Shown one piece after another: positions 17,803 to 26,892 of a stretch of 64,000 nt of DNA (position 1 is the stretch's first letter; the number at the start of each line of letters is the position of its first letter). The stretch is from CAYSCW01 sp964449165. GTDB lineage: Bacteria; Acidobacteriota; Aminicenantia; Aminicenantales; Aminicenantaceae. Location of the stretch: the NCBI GenBank assembly GCA_964449165.1, contig CAYVAT010000003.1, positions 62,001-126,000 of the forward strand, read 5' to 3'. Both the position numbers and the translations under genes were made by a program. A model generated the notes under the pieces. The model worked only from the letters and a program-made list of their open reading frames with translations, was not told the DNA's origin and made no database searches.

Positions 17803-19907
17803 TTAAAATGGCATACAGGTTAAAAATTTTAGTCTTCCTGCTTCTAGCATTTCCTCTGGTTGCCCATGCTTACATCGGGCCAGGGGCCGGATTTGCATTT
17901 TTATCGTCTTTTCTTGTCCTCTTTCTCACATTCTTTCTGGCCGTATTCTCATTTCTCTCCTGGCCGTTTCGCCTCATCCTGAGAATGATAAGAGGTCAAA
18001 AAGCTTTCAGAAAAAGTAAAATCCATAAATTGATCATCCTCGGTCTTGATGGTTTAGAACCAACCATAGCCGAAAAGTTGATGACAGAGGGAAAACTTAC
18101 CCATTTTTCCAAGCTGAAAAAGCAGGGAGCTTATCGAAGGCTTCAAACCACAACCCCCGCCATCTCACCTGTAGCCTGGTCCTCCTTCATGACAGGTGCC
18201 CACCCTTCCAAACACAACATCTTTGATTTTCTCACCCGAGATCCGAAAAGCTATCTACCGGATCTCTCTTCGGCTGAGATAGGAAAGCCCAAACGGGTCC
18301 TCTCTGTGGGCAGATACAACATACCCCTCTCTAAGCCTTTAATTAGAGGATTGAGAAAAAGCGTTCCCTTCTGGAAAATATTGGGGGAAAATGGAATATT
18401 AAGCACTGTGCTCAGAGTCCCCATAACCTTCCCTCCCGAAAAATTCCGAGGTCATCTTCTCTCAGGAATGTGTGCTCCTGATTTGAAGGGAAGCCAGGGA
18501 ACCTTCTTTTTCTATACTTCAGATGAAGAAAAGATCAAAAAACGGGAAGGTGGAATCAATATTCCTATCACTATTCAAGATGACAAAATCGAAACTTATA
18601 TTTCTGGCCCTGAAAACACCCTTCTTAAAAATAATGGAGAGATTCACCTTCCCTTGATTATTAATCTGGATAGAGAGAAAGAGGAAGCCTTGTTGGAGGT
18701 TTCGGGCCAGAAATTAAGGCTGAAAACAAAGACTTTCTCCGATTGGATAAGACTGACCTTCCGGCCTGGCCTGGGAATGAAAATCAAAGCAATTTGTCGT
18801 TTCTATGTCTCTTCGATTCATCCTCATTTCGAGATGTATATCACTCCGCTCAACATCGATCCTGAAAAGCCCGCTCTCCCCATATCTCATCCGTTTATTT
18901 ATTCTGTTTATCTGGCAAAACTGCTGGGGAGCTTTATCACTCTGGGTGAGGCCAATGACACCTGGGCCCTCAACGAAGGTGTGCTCGATGAAAAAGCTTT
19001 CCTCGAACTCACCTATTTCAATCATCAAGAATGGGAACGGATGTTCTTCAACGCCATAGAGAAAACGAGGAGAGGCCTGGTGGCCTGTGTTTTTGAGACA
19101 ACCGACAGTATCCAGCACATGTTTTGGCGCTATCTCGACTCCAAACATCCAGCACTCCAGAGTTCTCAGGCCAGGATGAGCGCCAAGGTGATTGAAGAGC
19201 TCTATATAAAGATGGATCAGCTAGTGGGAAAAGTCCTGGAAAGGATAGATGAGAAGAGTATCCTGATCATCATGTCTGACCATGGTTTCAAATCCTTCCG
19301 CAGGGGGGTCAACCTCAATTCCTGGCTTTACCTCAACGGCTATCTCCATTTGAAAGAGGGGAAAGAGGAAAGCGAGGAATGGTTTGCAGATGTGGACTGG
19401 GAGAAAACCAAAGCTTACGGTGTAGGCCTGGGAGGAATCTTCATCAATCAGAAAGGACGGGAGGTAAAAGGAATTGTCAACCCTGGTTCACAGACATTGA
19501 CTCTGAAGGAAGAATTGATCAAGAAGCTCAGCGGCTTGAGGGACGATGCTCATTCTTCGGTGGCCATCAACAAGATCTTTGACCGGGATAAACTTCCTCC
19601 AGGTCCCTACAAGGAGAACTGCCCTGATCTTATCGTTGGCTACAATGAGGGCTACAGAGTTTCCTGGGGTTCAGTGACTGGAAAAGTCAACTCTGTCGTC
19701 TTTGAGGATAACCATAAGGCTTGGAGTGGAGATCACTGTATAGATCCTCGCCTTGTGCCCGGTGTTTTCTTTTGTAATAATAAAATAAACAGCCAATCTC
19801 CGGAAATCATCGATATCGCTCCCACTGTGCTCGATTTATTCGGGATTCCTGTGCCTCCACATATGGATGGGAAAGGATTGGTAGATGTCGAACATCTATC
19901 TTTATGA
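17799..19907 (+). CDS. Alkaline phosphatase superfamily protein, membrane-anchored
   Basis: 702 residues. The N-terminus has a signal-like hydrophobic stretch (about residues 8-25) and a second one (about 30-60) followed by basic residues, suggesting membrane anchoring. The catalytic domain begins near residue 80 with ILGLDGLEP, then SPVAWSSFMTG (the first Ser aligns with the nucleophile), MSDHGF and WSGDHC near the C-terminus, completing the metal site. The closing segment (IIDIAPTVLDLFG) is typical of sulfatase/phosphatase folds. It starts within the stop of the preceding gene (ATGA), so translation is coupled. The middle and C-terminal parts closely resemble the next gene's product, indicating tandem duplication. 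Substrate unknown. Confidence 0.8.
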   Translation: MIKMAYRLKILVFLLLAFPLVAHAYIGPGAGFAFLSSFLVLFLTFFLAVFSFLSWPFRLILRMIRGQKAFRKSKIHKLIILGLDGLEPTIAEKLMTEGKLTHFSKLKKQGAYRRLQTTTPAISPVAWSSFMTGAHPSKHNIFDFLTRDPKSYLPDLSSAEIGKPKRVLSVGRYNIPLSKPLIRGLRKSVPFWKILGENGILSTVLRVPITFPPEKFRGHLLSGMCAPDLKGSQGTFFFYTSDEEKIKKREGGINIPITIQDDKIETYISGPENTLLKNNGEIHLPLIINLDREKEEALLEVSGQKLRLKTKTFSDWIRLTFRPGLGMKIKAICRFYVSSIHPHFEMYITPLNIDPEKPALPISHPFIYSVYLAKLLGSFITLGEANDTWALNEGVLDEKAFLELTYFNHQEWERMFFNAIEKTRRGLVACVFETTDSIQHMFWRYLDSKHPALQSSQARMSAKVIEELYIKMDQLVGKVLERIDEKSILIIMSDHGFKSFRRGVNLNSWLYLNGYLHLKEGKEESEEWFADVDWEKTKAYGVGLGGIFINQKGREVKGIVNPGSQTLTLKEELIKKLSGLRDDAHSSVAINKIFDRDKLPPGPYKENCPDLIVGYNEGYRVSWGSVTGKVNSVVFEDNHKAWSGDHCIDPRLVPGVFFCNNKINSQSPEIIDIAPTVLDLFGIPVPPHMDGKGLVDVEHLSL

Positions 19908-19937
19908 TAGAATAGAAAATAAAGAAAGGCAAAAAAA

Positions 19938-21929
19938 ATGAAGCATATAACGCGAAGAGAATTCCTCAAGCTTGGTGTCACAACAGGTTCTCTGTTAGCT
20001 TTGGGAAGTGGCAAAGACCTGCTCACAAAAACTGCGGGCAGCAAAGAGACGGTTAAGAAAGTTCTTATTCTTGGTCTTGATGGGATGGATCCCCATCTGC
20101 TCAGTATCTGGATGAAAGAAGGGATTCTTCCCCACTTCCAGAGGCTCGCCAGTGAAGGAGATTTCCGGTCCCTCAGGACAAGCATCCCTCCCCAGAGCCC
20201 GGTGGCATGGTCCAACTTCATCACAGGTACGAATCCCGGAGGCCATGCTATTTTTGACTTTATCCACAGAGATCCTGAGAGCTATGTTCCTCTTTTTTCC
20301 GCATCCAGGACAGATGAAGCCTCCAAGACGATTTCCATCGGCAACCTGGTACTTCCCATCTCAGGAGGCAAGGTCAATCTTCTTCGAAGAGGCAGGGCTT
20401 TCTGGCAGATTCTGGAAGACTATGACATTCCCGCTACTGTCTTCAAAATCCCTTCCAATTATCCTCCCGCTTCCACTCACCAAAAAACAATATCAGGAAT
20501 GGGAACACCGGACATCCTGGGGACGTACGGTATTTTCAACTACTATACTACCCAAGCCAAAGAGATTAATGAGGACATAGGAGGAGGAAGGGTTCATCAA
20601 GTCTATGTGATCGGAAACAGGGTGGAAGCCAAACTTCCTGGGCCGACTAACACTTTCAAGAAGGAAAGACCCGAATCCTTCATCGACTTCACAGTCTTTG
20701 TCGACCCCGTTCATCCTGTGGCCAAGATTGCTATCCAAGATCACGAAATAATCCTTAAGGAAGGAGAATGGAGCGGGTGGAAGAGAATCCATTTTAGTAT
20801 GATTCCTACCAAGAGTGTAAGCGGAATCTGCATGTTCTACCTTAAACAGATTCATCCGGAATTCAAGCTTTATGTCTCTCCGGTAAACATCGATCCAGGC
20901 CAGCCTGCTCTTCCCCTTTCTACACCCAAGAATTATGCTCAGGAGCTGGAAGAGATTTTTGGACCCTTTTTCACCAAAGGTCTGCCGGCTGATACGTCAG
21001 CTCTGGATAATGACGTGCTCAACGACGGGGAGTTTCTGGAGCAGGACGATTTTATCTTGAAGGAAAGGCATAAGATTTTTGACTATGAACTGAATAGGTT
21101 TGACTCAGGCCTTCTTTTCTACTACGTCTCCAGCACAGATCAGCGACAGCACATGTTCTGGCGGCTCATCGATAAAGAGCATCCCTCCTATGACCCTGCC
21201 TTAGCCTCCAAATATGGGAACACCATCAGAGATATTTATGTGCAGATGGATAATCTACTGGCAAGAGCCATGCAAAAAGTCGATAAGGATACGCTCATCA
21301 TGGTTCTCTCCGACCATGGATTCACACCTTTCCGCCGCGGTCTGAATCTAAACACATGGCTCAAAGAAAGTGGATACCATCGCTTGATTAACAACTGGAA
21401 ACAAGGCCAGGAATCCTTCTTCCTCAACACCGATTGGTCAAGAACTCAGGCTTATGCCTATGGACTCAATGGCCTTTATATCAATCAAAAGGGAAGGGAA
21501 AGAGAAGGGATTGTCAATCCAGGAGCTGAAAAAGAGGCACTGGTCAGAGAAATAGCCCGAAAGCTGGAGGAATTCAGGGATCCTCAAACAGGCGAGAGGG
21601 TTATCCTTCGTGCTTATGTGGCAAGGGATGTTTACCAGGGTCCTTATGTGGAACAAGCTCCTGATATCATCGTTGGTTACAACCGCGGGTATCGGTCTTC
21701 ATGGGCTACACCTTTAGGAAGACTCCCAAAGCCTCTCATTGAAGACAACGCCGAAAAATGGAGTGGCGACCATTGTATGGCTCCCGAGGTGATTCCGGGA
21801 ATTCTTTTGACGAGCCAAAAAATAAGAATTGCATCTCCTGCTCTTTATGACTTAACGCCCACTATCTTGAATGTCTTCGGGATCAACAAAACCAAAGAAA
21901 TGATCGGAAAATCTCTATTTTCTGGTTAA
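19938..21929 (+). CDS. Alkaline phosphatase superfamily protein, Tat-exported
   Basis: 663 residues. The N-terminus is a twin-arginine signal (TRREFLKLG followed by a hydrophobic run), so it is probably folded with metal in the cytoplasm and exported. The superfamily motifs follow: ILGLDGMDPH, SPVAWSNFITG with the aligned nucleophile Ser, LSDHGF and WSGDHC. It is paralogous to the preceding 702-residue protein (shared IIVGYN.GYR.SW block). The three neighbours thus place related catalytic domains in three locations: cytoplasm, membrane and periplasm. The start codon at 19938 lies 30 bp after the previous stop, with an AAAGAAAGG sequence in front. Confidence 0.85.
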   Translation: MKHITRREFLKLGVTTGSLLALGSGKDLLTKTAGSKETVKKVLILGLDGMDPHLLSIWMKEGILPHFQRLASEGDFRSLRTSIPPQSPVAWSNFITGTNPGGHAIFDFIHRDPESYVPLFSASRTDEASKTISIGNLVLPISGGKVNLLRRGRAFWQILEDYDIPATVFKIPSNYPPASTHQKTISGMGTPDILGTYGIFNYYTTQAKEINEDIGGGRVHQVYVIGNRVEAKLPGPTNTFKKERPESFIDFTVFVDPVHPVAKIAIQDHEIILKEGEWSGWKRIHFSMIPTKSVSGICMFYLKQIHPEFKLYVSPVNIDPGQPALPLSTPKNYAQELEEIFGPFFTKGLPADTSALDNDVLNDGEFLEQDDFILKERHKIFDYELNRFDSGLLFYYVSSTDQRQHMFWRLIDKEHPSYDPALASKYGNTIRDIYVQMDNLLARAMQKVDKDTLIMVLSDHGFTPFRRGLNLNTWLKESGYHRLINNWKQGQESFFLNTDWSRTQAYAYGLNGLYINQKGREREGIVNPGAEKEALVREIARKLEEFRDPQTGERVILRAYVARDVYQGPYVEQAPDIIVGYNRGYRSSWATPLGRLPKPLIEDNAEKWSGDHCMAPEVIPGILLTSQKIRIASPALYDLTPTILNVFGINKTKEMIGKSLFSG

Positions 21930-21939
21930 GGAGAGAGAG

Positions 21940-22131
21940 ATGGGTAAGACGAAAATAAAGCTGGATAAGGAATTGATGGAAAGAGTAAAAAAGATCTCCC
22001 AAGTTGCTGGATATTCTTCCCAGGAAGAATTCATCACCCACTGTTTAGAGAAAGAGATAGGAAAGCTTGAGGAGTCAGAATCAGAGGAAGAAATCAAGAA
22101 GAAGCTTAAAGGGTTGGGATACATTTCCTGA
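21940..22131 (+). CDS. Small ribbon-helix-helix-like protein
   Basis: 63 residues, with the pattern of a ribbon-helix-helix fold: a short strand (KTKIKLDKEL), a first helix (MERVKKISQVAGY), a turn at SSQEEF and a second helix, followed by an acidic tail. Such proteins bind DNA as dimers or act as antitoxins, but no toxin gene is adjacent. It begins 11 bp after the third phosphatase gene with AAGGAGAG just before the ATG, so it belongs to the same operon. It could regulate that operon through the palindrome at 16459-16476; this is speculation from context. Confidence 0.55.
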   Translation: MGKTKIKLDKELMERVKKISQVAGYSSQEEFITHCLEKEIGKLEESESEEEIKKKLKGLGYIS

Positions 22132-22184
22132 GTCTGGTTCATTTAGCCAAAAAATCTTATTCCGAATGAAGAAGAGATCATAAA

Positions 22185-23012
22185 ATGTGGATTTTTCATT
22201 CCCTCTTCGGAAAAATCTTTGATATTCTCTTTTTCCCTTTCCGTAGCCTAAGCCCTTGGGTGGGAATGGCATTTGTCTCCTTCCTGACGGGTCTTTTTAT
22301 GCTCTATATTTTTCGTTTTACTTCCAATCAGGAAGGAATACGAAAGGTCAAGAACAGGATCAAGGCTCATCTTCTCGAAATTCGCCTGTTTAAGGACAGC
22401 TTCGCCACCTCTTTTAAAGCCCAGGGAAACATCCTACGCCAAAATCTCAGGTACATAAGCTATTCTACCCGACCGATGCTGGTTATGATCATTCCTTTGA
22501 TATTGATCATCATCCATCTCAACCTCTGGTTTGGATACAAGCCTCTCTCTAATGGAGAGCAGTCGATATTGAAGCTCAAGTTGAAAGAGGGATATAATCC
22601 GCTCGATATTCCCATTTCTGTGGCCCCCTCATCAGGATTTGCAATCGAGACACCCGCTCTCAGGATTGTAGAGGAGAATGAAATCAATTGGCGCTTTCGA
22701 GCAAAGGAGAAAGGAATTCAAGATATTGAACTGGTTGTCAACGGAAAGGAAATCCACAAGAAGCTTGTGGTCGGAGAGAGATCTCTCAGCCGTATCTCGC
22801 CCGCCAAAGTCAGGAATAATTTTCTGGCACAGCTGCTCAATCCGGGCGAATCCCCTCTACCCTCCGACTGCCCGATCGAAGCCGTAGAGGTTGACTATCC
22901 TTCAAAGAGCATGAACCTTTTTGGATGGCACATTCACTGGATAATCGTCTATTTTGTGTTTTCCATCATCTTTGGCTATGGTTTCAAGGGTATACTTAAG
23001 GTTGAAATCTAG
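22185..23012 (+). CDS. Membrane protein with YidC/EMC3-like layout, function unknown
   Basis: 275 residues. A membrane segment at about 25-47 is followed by a long basic cytoplasmic stretch with a helical hairpin (residues 48-95), a second membrane segment at about 97-117, a soluble domain of about 120 residues, and a last membrane segment at about 245-268. The order (helix, basic hairpin, helix) is like that of small YidC/Oxa1/EMC3-type (DUF106-like) proteins; no sequence motif confirms this. It lies in the phosphatase operon, 53 bp after the ribbon-helix-helix gene and 27 bp before an aminotransferase gene. Confidence 0.5.
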   Translation: MWIFHSLFGKIFDILFFPFRSLSPWVGMAFVSFLTGLFMLYIFRFTSNQEGIRKVKNRIKAHLLEIRLFKDSFATSFKAQGNILRQNLRYISYSTRPMLVMIIPLILIIIHLNLWFGYKPLSNGEQSILKLKLKEGYNPLDIPISVAPSSGFAIETPALRIVEENEINWRFRAKEKGIQDIELVVNGKEIHKKLVVGERSLSRISPAKVRNNFLAQLLNPGESPLPSDCPIEAVEVDYPSKSMNLFGWHIHWIIVYFVFSIIFGYGFKGILKVEI

Positions 23013-23039
23013 AAAGAATCAGGATGAAAGGAAGGACTG

Positions 23040-24158
23040 GTGAAGATAGAACCTTTTGAAATGGAACGCTGGCAGAGCACTTGGGAGAATGAGGTTCAGT
23101 ACAATCTTTCTGAGAGCGGTGTCCATCCCTTATCTCTAAGTGCATTGGTCGCTCACGAAGTTCTTGAAGAGATTAAAGAACTTGAATTAGGGTATATTCA
23201 GACCAACGGCCCGCAAGAATTAAGAGAGGCCATCTGTCGGCTCTATACTGGATCGACCAAGGATAATATTCTGGTGACAACAGGCTCATCCGAGGCCAAT
23301 TTTCTGCTTATCTGGAGCTCAGCAGCGCCAGAGGAAGAAGTGGTCTTCATGCTGCCCAACTACATGCAGATGTGGGGTCTTTTGAGAGGCTTCGGAGCAT
23401 CAGTTAAGCCTTTTTATCTGCGAGAGGAACTCGGCTGGAATCCTGATTTGGATGAGCTGAAGAGGATAGTGACCAAGAAGACTCGAATGATCGTTCTCAC
23501 CAATCCCAATAACCCTACTGGAGCAGTGCTCGATGATGAAGCAAGGCAAACTATTGTCGATTTAGCCGAATGGGCCGGAGCATGGATTGTCTCTGATGAA
23601 GTCTACCAAGGAGCAGAATTAGATGGACCCACAACCCCCAGTTTTTGGGGAATGACCGATAGACTGGTGGTGACTAACGGGCTTTCTAAAGCGTATGGGC
23701 TGCCAGGACTCCGGGTGGGATGGATAGCAGGGCCTGAAGATTTCATCCAGCGTATATGGCCTTATCATGATTACACTACCATATGTTTAAATGCCATGAG
23801 CAGCCGGCTCGCACAGATCGCTCTTGCCAACAGGGAGAGGATTTTCCGTCGCACTCGAAGCATACTGAGCACCAACCTTCCCATCCTCCAATCCTGGATG
23901 GAAAAACAGAGAGCTCTCTTCCATCTCGTCCCGCCAAAGGCAGGAGCCATCGCCTTTGCCCGCTACAATCTGGATATTCCCTCTGCCGAGTTGGTTGAGA
24001 AAATACGCAAAGAGAAAGCCGTGCTTCTCGTGCCGGGAAAGCACTTTTTGATGGGAAATTATCTCCGCTTCGGATATGGACTGGAAAAGGAACGATTGAT
24101 CGAAGCCCTTGATCTCATCGGAGAAGTCTTAAGAAATATAAAACAGGATTCCCTCTGA
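23040..24158 (+). CDS. PLP-dependent aminotransferase, class I/II
   Basis: 372 residues from a GTG at 23040, preceded by AAAGGAAGG. All fold-type I landmarks are present: NPNNPTG (155-161), the PLP pyridine-binding Asp in SDEVYQG (186), and the Schiff-base Lys in SKAYGLPGLRVGW (217). It is somewhat shorter than aspartate aminotransferases. Substrate not determinable; the family includes amino-acid transaminases and beta C-S lyases. Convergent with the nitroreductase gene that ends 8 bp after it. Confidence 0.88.
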   Translation: MKIEPFEMERWQSTWENEVQYNLSESGVHPLSLSALVAHEVLEEIKELELGYIQTNGPQELREAICRLYTGSTKDNILVTTGSSEANFLLIWSSAAPEEEVVFMLPNYMQMWGLLRGFGASVKPFYLREELGWNPDLDELKRIVTKKTRMIVLTNPNNPTGAVLDDEARQTIVDLAEWAGAWIVSDEVYQGAELDGPTTPSFWGMTDRLVVTNGLSKAYGLPGLRVGWIAGPEDFIQRIWPYHDYTTICLNAMSSRLAQIALANRERIFRRTRSILSTNLPILQSWMEKQRALFHLVPPKAGAIAFARYNLDIPSAELVEKIRKEKAVLLVPGKHFLMGNYLRFGYGLEKERLIEALDLIGEVLRNIKQDSL

Positions 24159-24166
24159 TTCTTTCT

Positions 24167-24745
24167 TTATCCTTTAAATCTGTTGAACCAGACAATCTCC
24201 TCCAGCTTCTTTCGTTTCCTCTGTCTTGAAGGCCTACTTTTGTAATACCCCATAGAAAGGAGGGAGATAATCTTGTATTTGCGGGGGATGTTGAAGAACT
24301 TTCTTGTCCTTCGGATATTGAACCAGCCAATCCAGCATGTTCCCAAACCCAACTCCTCTGCCTGGAGAACGATGTGTTCTCCTGCGATCCCAATATCGAT
24401 GAGATAGAAATGGACTCCTTGAATCTGTTTGCCGATCCTGTTAGCGATGATATCAAGCCTGGCCAGTATCAGTATGAGCACCGGTGCTTTGGAAGCAAAG
24501 CGGGAGACGGAATAGATGCCAGAAAAAGCTTCTTTGGAAAAGGCCTTCTTCACTTCTGGATCATCGATGATCAAGAACCTCCATGGCTGGACATTATCTG
24601 CTGAAGGAGCCATCCGAGCTGATTCAATGCAGGTGAGAATTTTTTCTCTTTCCACAGGTTGATCAAGGTAACGGCGAATACTTCTTCTTTCGGCAGCAAT
24701 TCTCCGAAAAGAAGCTTTTGGTTCATGCTTCTCTTTTAGATTCAT
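24167..24745 (-). CDS. Nitroreductase family protein
   Basis: 192 residues. FMN-binding elements RRSIRRYLDQPV and ARMAPSADNVQPWRF are at the N-terminus, with LGLGTCWIGWF in the middle and MGYYKSRP near the end. It resembles the nitroreductase at 5197-5772, with the same spacing of motifs. A homodimeric flavin reductase of unknown natural substrate. Its stop lies 8 bp from the stop of the convergent aminotransferase gene, and its start is near the second copy of the 53-bp repeat. Confidence 0.85.
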   Translation of the reverse strand: MNLKEKHEPKASFRRIAAERRSIRRYLDQPVEREKILTCIESARMAPSADNVQPWRFLIIDDPEVKKAFSKEAFSGIYSVSRFASKAPVLILILARLDIIANRIGKQIQGVHFYLIDIGIAGEHIVLQAEELGLGTCWIGWFNIRRTRKFFNIPRKYKIISLLSMGYYKSRPSRQRKRKKLEEIVWFNRFKG

Positions 24746-24838
24746 AGCAATTTATTCTGGTCCTGTTCTGATGATATGAGCAGGAAATTCCAACTGAATA
24801 GCTTTTCTGTGATTAGGTCGCCAATTATACCATGAACG

Positions 24839-24891
24839 GGAAGCATCTTTAAGACCGTGATGAATTTGAATATATACTGAATTGAAAAGGG
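24839..24891. repeat. 53-bp dispersed repeat, copy 2
   Basis: Same orientation as the copy at 16393-16445 with four substitutions and no gaps. It lies between the divergent nitroreductase and lipoprotein genes. After the repeat the two loci diverge completely, so it is a discrete unit rather than part of a longer duplication. Confidence 0.8.
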
Positions 24892-24946
24892 TGAGGGAGG
24901 GGGAAATCAGCGTGCTGACGATTATTCCACGTCTTGAAAAAATCAT

Positions 24947-24976
24947 TTGCTCTTATCATTGTTTTTTTGATATAGT
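24947..24976 (+). promoter_or_regulatory. Putative promoter of the lipoprotein gene
   Basis: TTGCTC (24947-24952), an 18-bp spacer and TATAGT (24971-24976). Predicted start of transcription near 24983, giving a leader of about 30 nt that contains the AAGGAGG at 25000-25007. Confidence 0.45.
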
Positions 24977-25013
24977 CCATGAAGGTAAAAACGGTAAACA
25001 AGGAGGAGGTTTT

Positions 25014-25985
25014 ATGAAAAAAATAACAGTCTTTGGTGTCGCTATAGCCTTAGTTTTCTTTTCATTCAGCTCCTGCAAAAGGGAAACAGTGGCTCCAAAA
25101 GCTGGTCAAGCTTCAGTAGACGATATGCTTCGCCTCGTTCCAGAAGATGCAAATGGAGTCATCTTTATCGACTTCCACAAAGCCGTCTCCACAGAGATTG
25201 CAGACAAAGCCATAAAGGAAAGCAAAGATTACCAGAAGTACCAAGAATTCATCCAAATGACCGGGATTGATCCCCAGAAGGATATCTATTTTGTGACTGT
25301 TGCTCTATCAGAAGTTGCCCAAAAGGTCGAGGAAGGAGCCATAGTCAACATGAAATTCGACAAAGAAGCTCTGCTGACTCTGGTCAGGAAAAAGGCGGAA
25401 GAAGAAGGCCAGGAGGTCAGGGAAGAAGACTATAACGGTATTCCAATCTATACCTTATGGGAGGAAAAAGGGGAACCCGACTATTTTACCTTCTTGGACG
25501 ATTCCAATATCATTGCCGGAAAAGATGTGCTGATCAAATCCGTTATCGATGTGATGCAGAAGAGAAAGGAAAATGTGCTCAAAAACAAAGCTCTTTCTGA
25601 TCTTATTGCCAAAACTGATAAGAATGCCATGATTTGGGGATCTGTGCTCATACCTTCTGAAGCCATGGATAAGGTGACCTCGGAGAATCCTATGTTGGCC
25701 AATTTGCAGTCTGTCAATGCGGTTTCCCTGGCCTTTGATTACAAAGATAAAAACGTCATAGCCGAAATCAAAGCGATGAGCGGTAATGAAGAGAAAAATA
25801 AACAAGTGGCTGATCTGTTAAACGGATTTAAGGCCATGGGAGGCATGCTAGCTTCCCAAAAGCCAGAAATCGGAGAGCTGATCAATAGCATCGAAATCAC
25901 TTCAGCCCCAGACCATGTGAAAATTTATGCTAAAGTCCCGGAAGAAGTGATCAATAAACTGAAAGCGAAAAAAGAGACAGAGTAG
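25014..25985 (+). CDS. Lipoprotein, function unknown
   Basis: 323 residues from the ATG at 25014, chosen because it has AAGGAGG seven bases upstream and begins a lipoprotein signal peptide: KK, a hydrophobic core, and a lipobox ending FSSC with the lipidated Cys at about residue 20. The frame is open further upstream but lacks these signals. The mature protein is hydrophilic, starting with a Val/Ala/Pro linker and then alternating helices and strands (VPEDANGVIFIDFHKAV). The repeated mix resembles DUF3352-like surface proteins of this kind of bacterium, but I cannot name it with certainty. Monocistronic; convergent with the ABC operon. Confidence 0.6.
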   Translation: MKKITVFGVAIALVFFSFSSCKRETVAPKAGQASVDDMLRLVPEDANGVIFIDFHKAVSTEIADKAIKESKDYQKYQEFIQMTGIDPQKDIYFVTVALSEVAQKVEEGAIVNMKFDKEALLTLVRKKAEEEGQEVREEDYNGIPIYTLWEEKGEPDYFTFLDDSNIIAGKDVLIKSVIDVMQKRKENVLKNKALSDLIAKTDKNAMIWGSVLIPSEAMDKVTSENPMLANLQSVNAVSLAFDYKDKNVIAEIKAMSGNEEKNKQVADLLNGFKAMGGMLASQKPEIGELINSIEITSAPDHVKIYAKVPEEVINKLKAKKETE

Positions 25986-26084
25986 AAACAGGATTCTTTA
26001 GTCTAGTTCAAACATCCATTCCATCAAAAGAAAAGACTATCCCTGCCTGTTTAAATTTCAGATTTTCTGGAGAACTCTTCTACT

Positions 26085-26891
26085 TTAGTCTTGAAGGATA
26101 TATTCTTTTTGGGAAAAGAACAAAGCGGCTAAGAAGAGAAAGATTCCAGTAATGATAAAGAGCATCAAAGCAGCCATACCCGGAGGAGTGGGTTCCAGGC
26201 GGAAGAGGAGAAAAGAAAACCTCCCTCCTGTGTGAGAAGGCAGCAGAGATTTGAGGTAATGGACGATAGCAAAGCGTTGCGTTGAGCCCGGGAAATACTG
26301 AATCACGCTCTCCCAGCCGAAACTGAAGAGGAGACCAAAAAGAATGGATCTCTTCAGAAAGGTTCCAATCAGAGTAAAAAAGGACGTATAACAGATTAAT
26401 CCCAAGATTAACACCAGAGAGTCTCTCAGTAGAATCTTGTAAAGAGAAAGATCGAGCAGGTTTTCTACATTTAGAATCAGGAAGCTGAGAAACAGACCAG
26501 CTAAAGTCATCAGGATAGTTAACAGGGTATAAGCGGCATATTTTCCTAGGATGATAGCGGTTTTGGAGATTGGCCGGGTGGTTAGATAAGTCAGTGTCTT
26601 TCCTTCTGTCTCATCGGAGCAGATGGAGGTGCCGAAAAAAATGGCTAAGATGAGGATGAGGAATTGAAGGTAGAAGACCATGATCATATTGGAGAAGATG
26701 GCGATGCCCTCGATATGACGGCTAAAAGAAAAGACTTGAGAAAATTTTATGACCATGGCCATGATGAATGGGAAGAAACTGATGAGATAAAAGACCTTAG
26801 TTTTTCTTGTCTTCCTTCCCATGAAGAAGAAAAAAGAAAAGACATTCCTTATCGATTCAAGATGAAACGTGATGCTATTTCTGACTTTCAT
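26085..26891 (-). CDS. ABC-2 type transporter permease
   Basis: 268 residues with six predicted membrane segments. The central part has the ABC-2 pattern: a cytoplasmic segment DETEGKTLTYLTTRPISKTA followed by two membrane helices. Last gene of a four-gene minus-strand operon (29596 to 26085) of two ATPase-permease pairs; it starts one base after the stop of its ATPase. The substrate is unknown. Confidence 0.82.
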   Translation of the reverse strand: MKVRNSITFHLESIRNVFSFFFFMGRKTRKTKVFYLISFFPFIMAMVIKFSQVFSFSRHIEGIAIFSNMIMVFYLQFLILILAIFFGTSICSDETEGKTLTYLTTRPISKTAIILGKYAAYTLLTILMTLAGLFLSFLILNVENLLDLSLYKILLRDSLVLILGLICYTSFFTLIGTFLKRSILFGLLFSFGWESVIQYFPGSTQRFAIVHYLKSLLPSHTGGRFSFLLFRLEPTPPGMAALMLFIITGIFLFLAALFFSQKEYILQD

Positions 26892-26892
26892 T

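Noticed and set aside
24882..25013. Longer N-terminus for the lipoprotein gene from 24882
   Set aside because: It overlaps the promoter and the 53-bp repeat. The ATG at 25014 has AAGGAGG and starts a lipoprotein signal.
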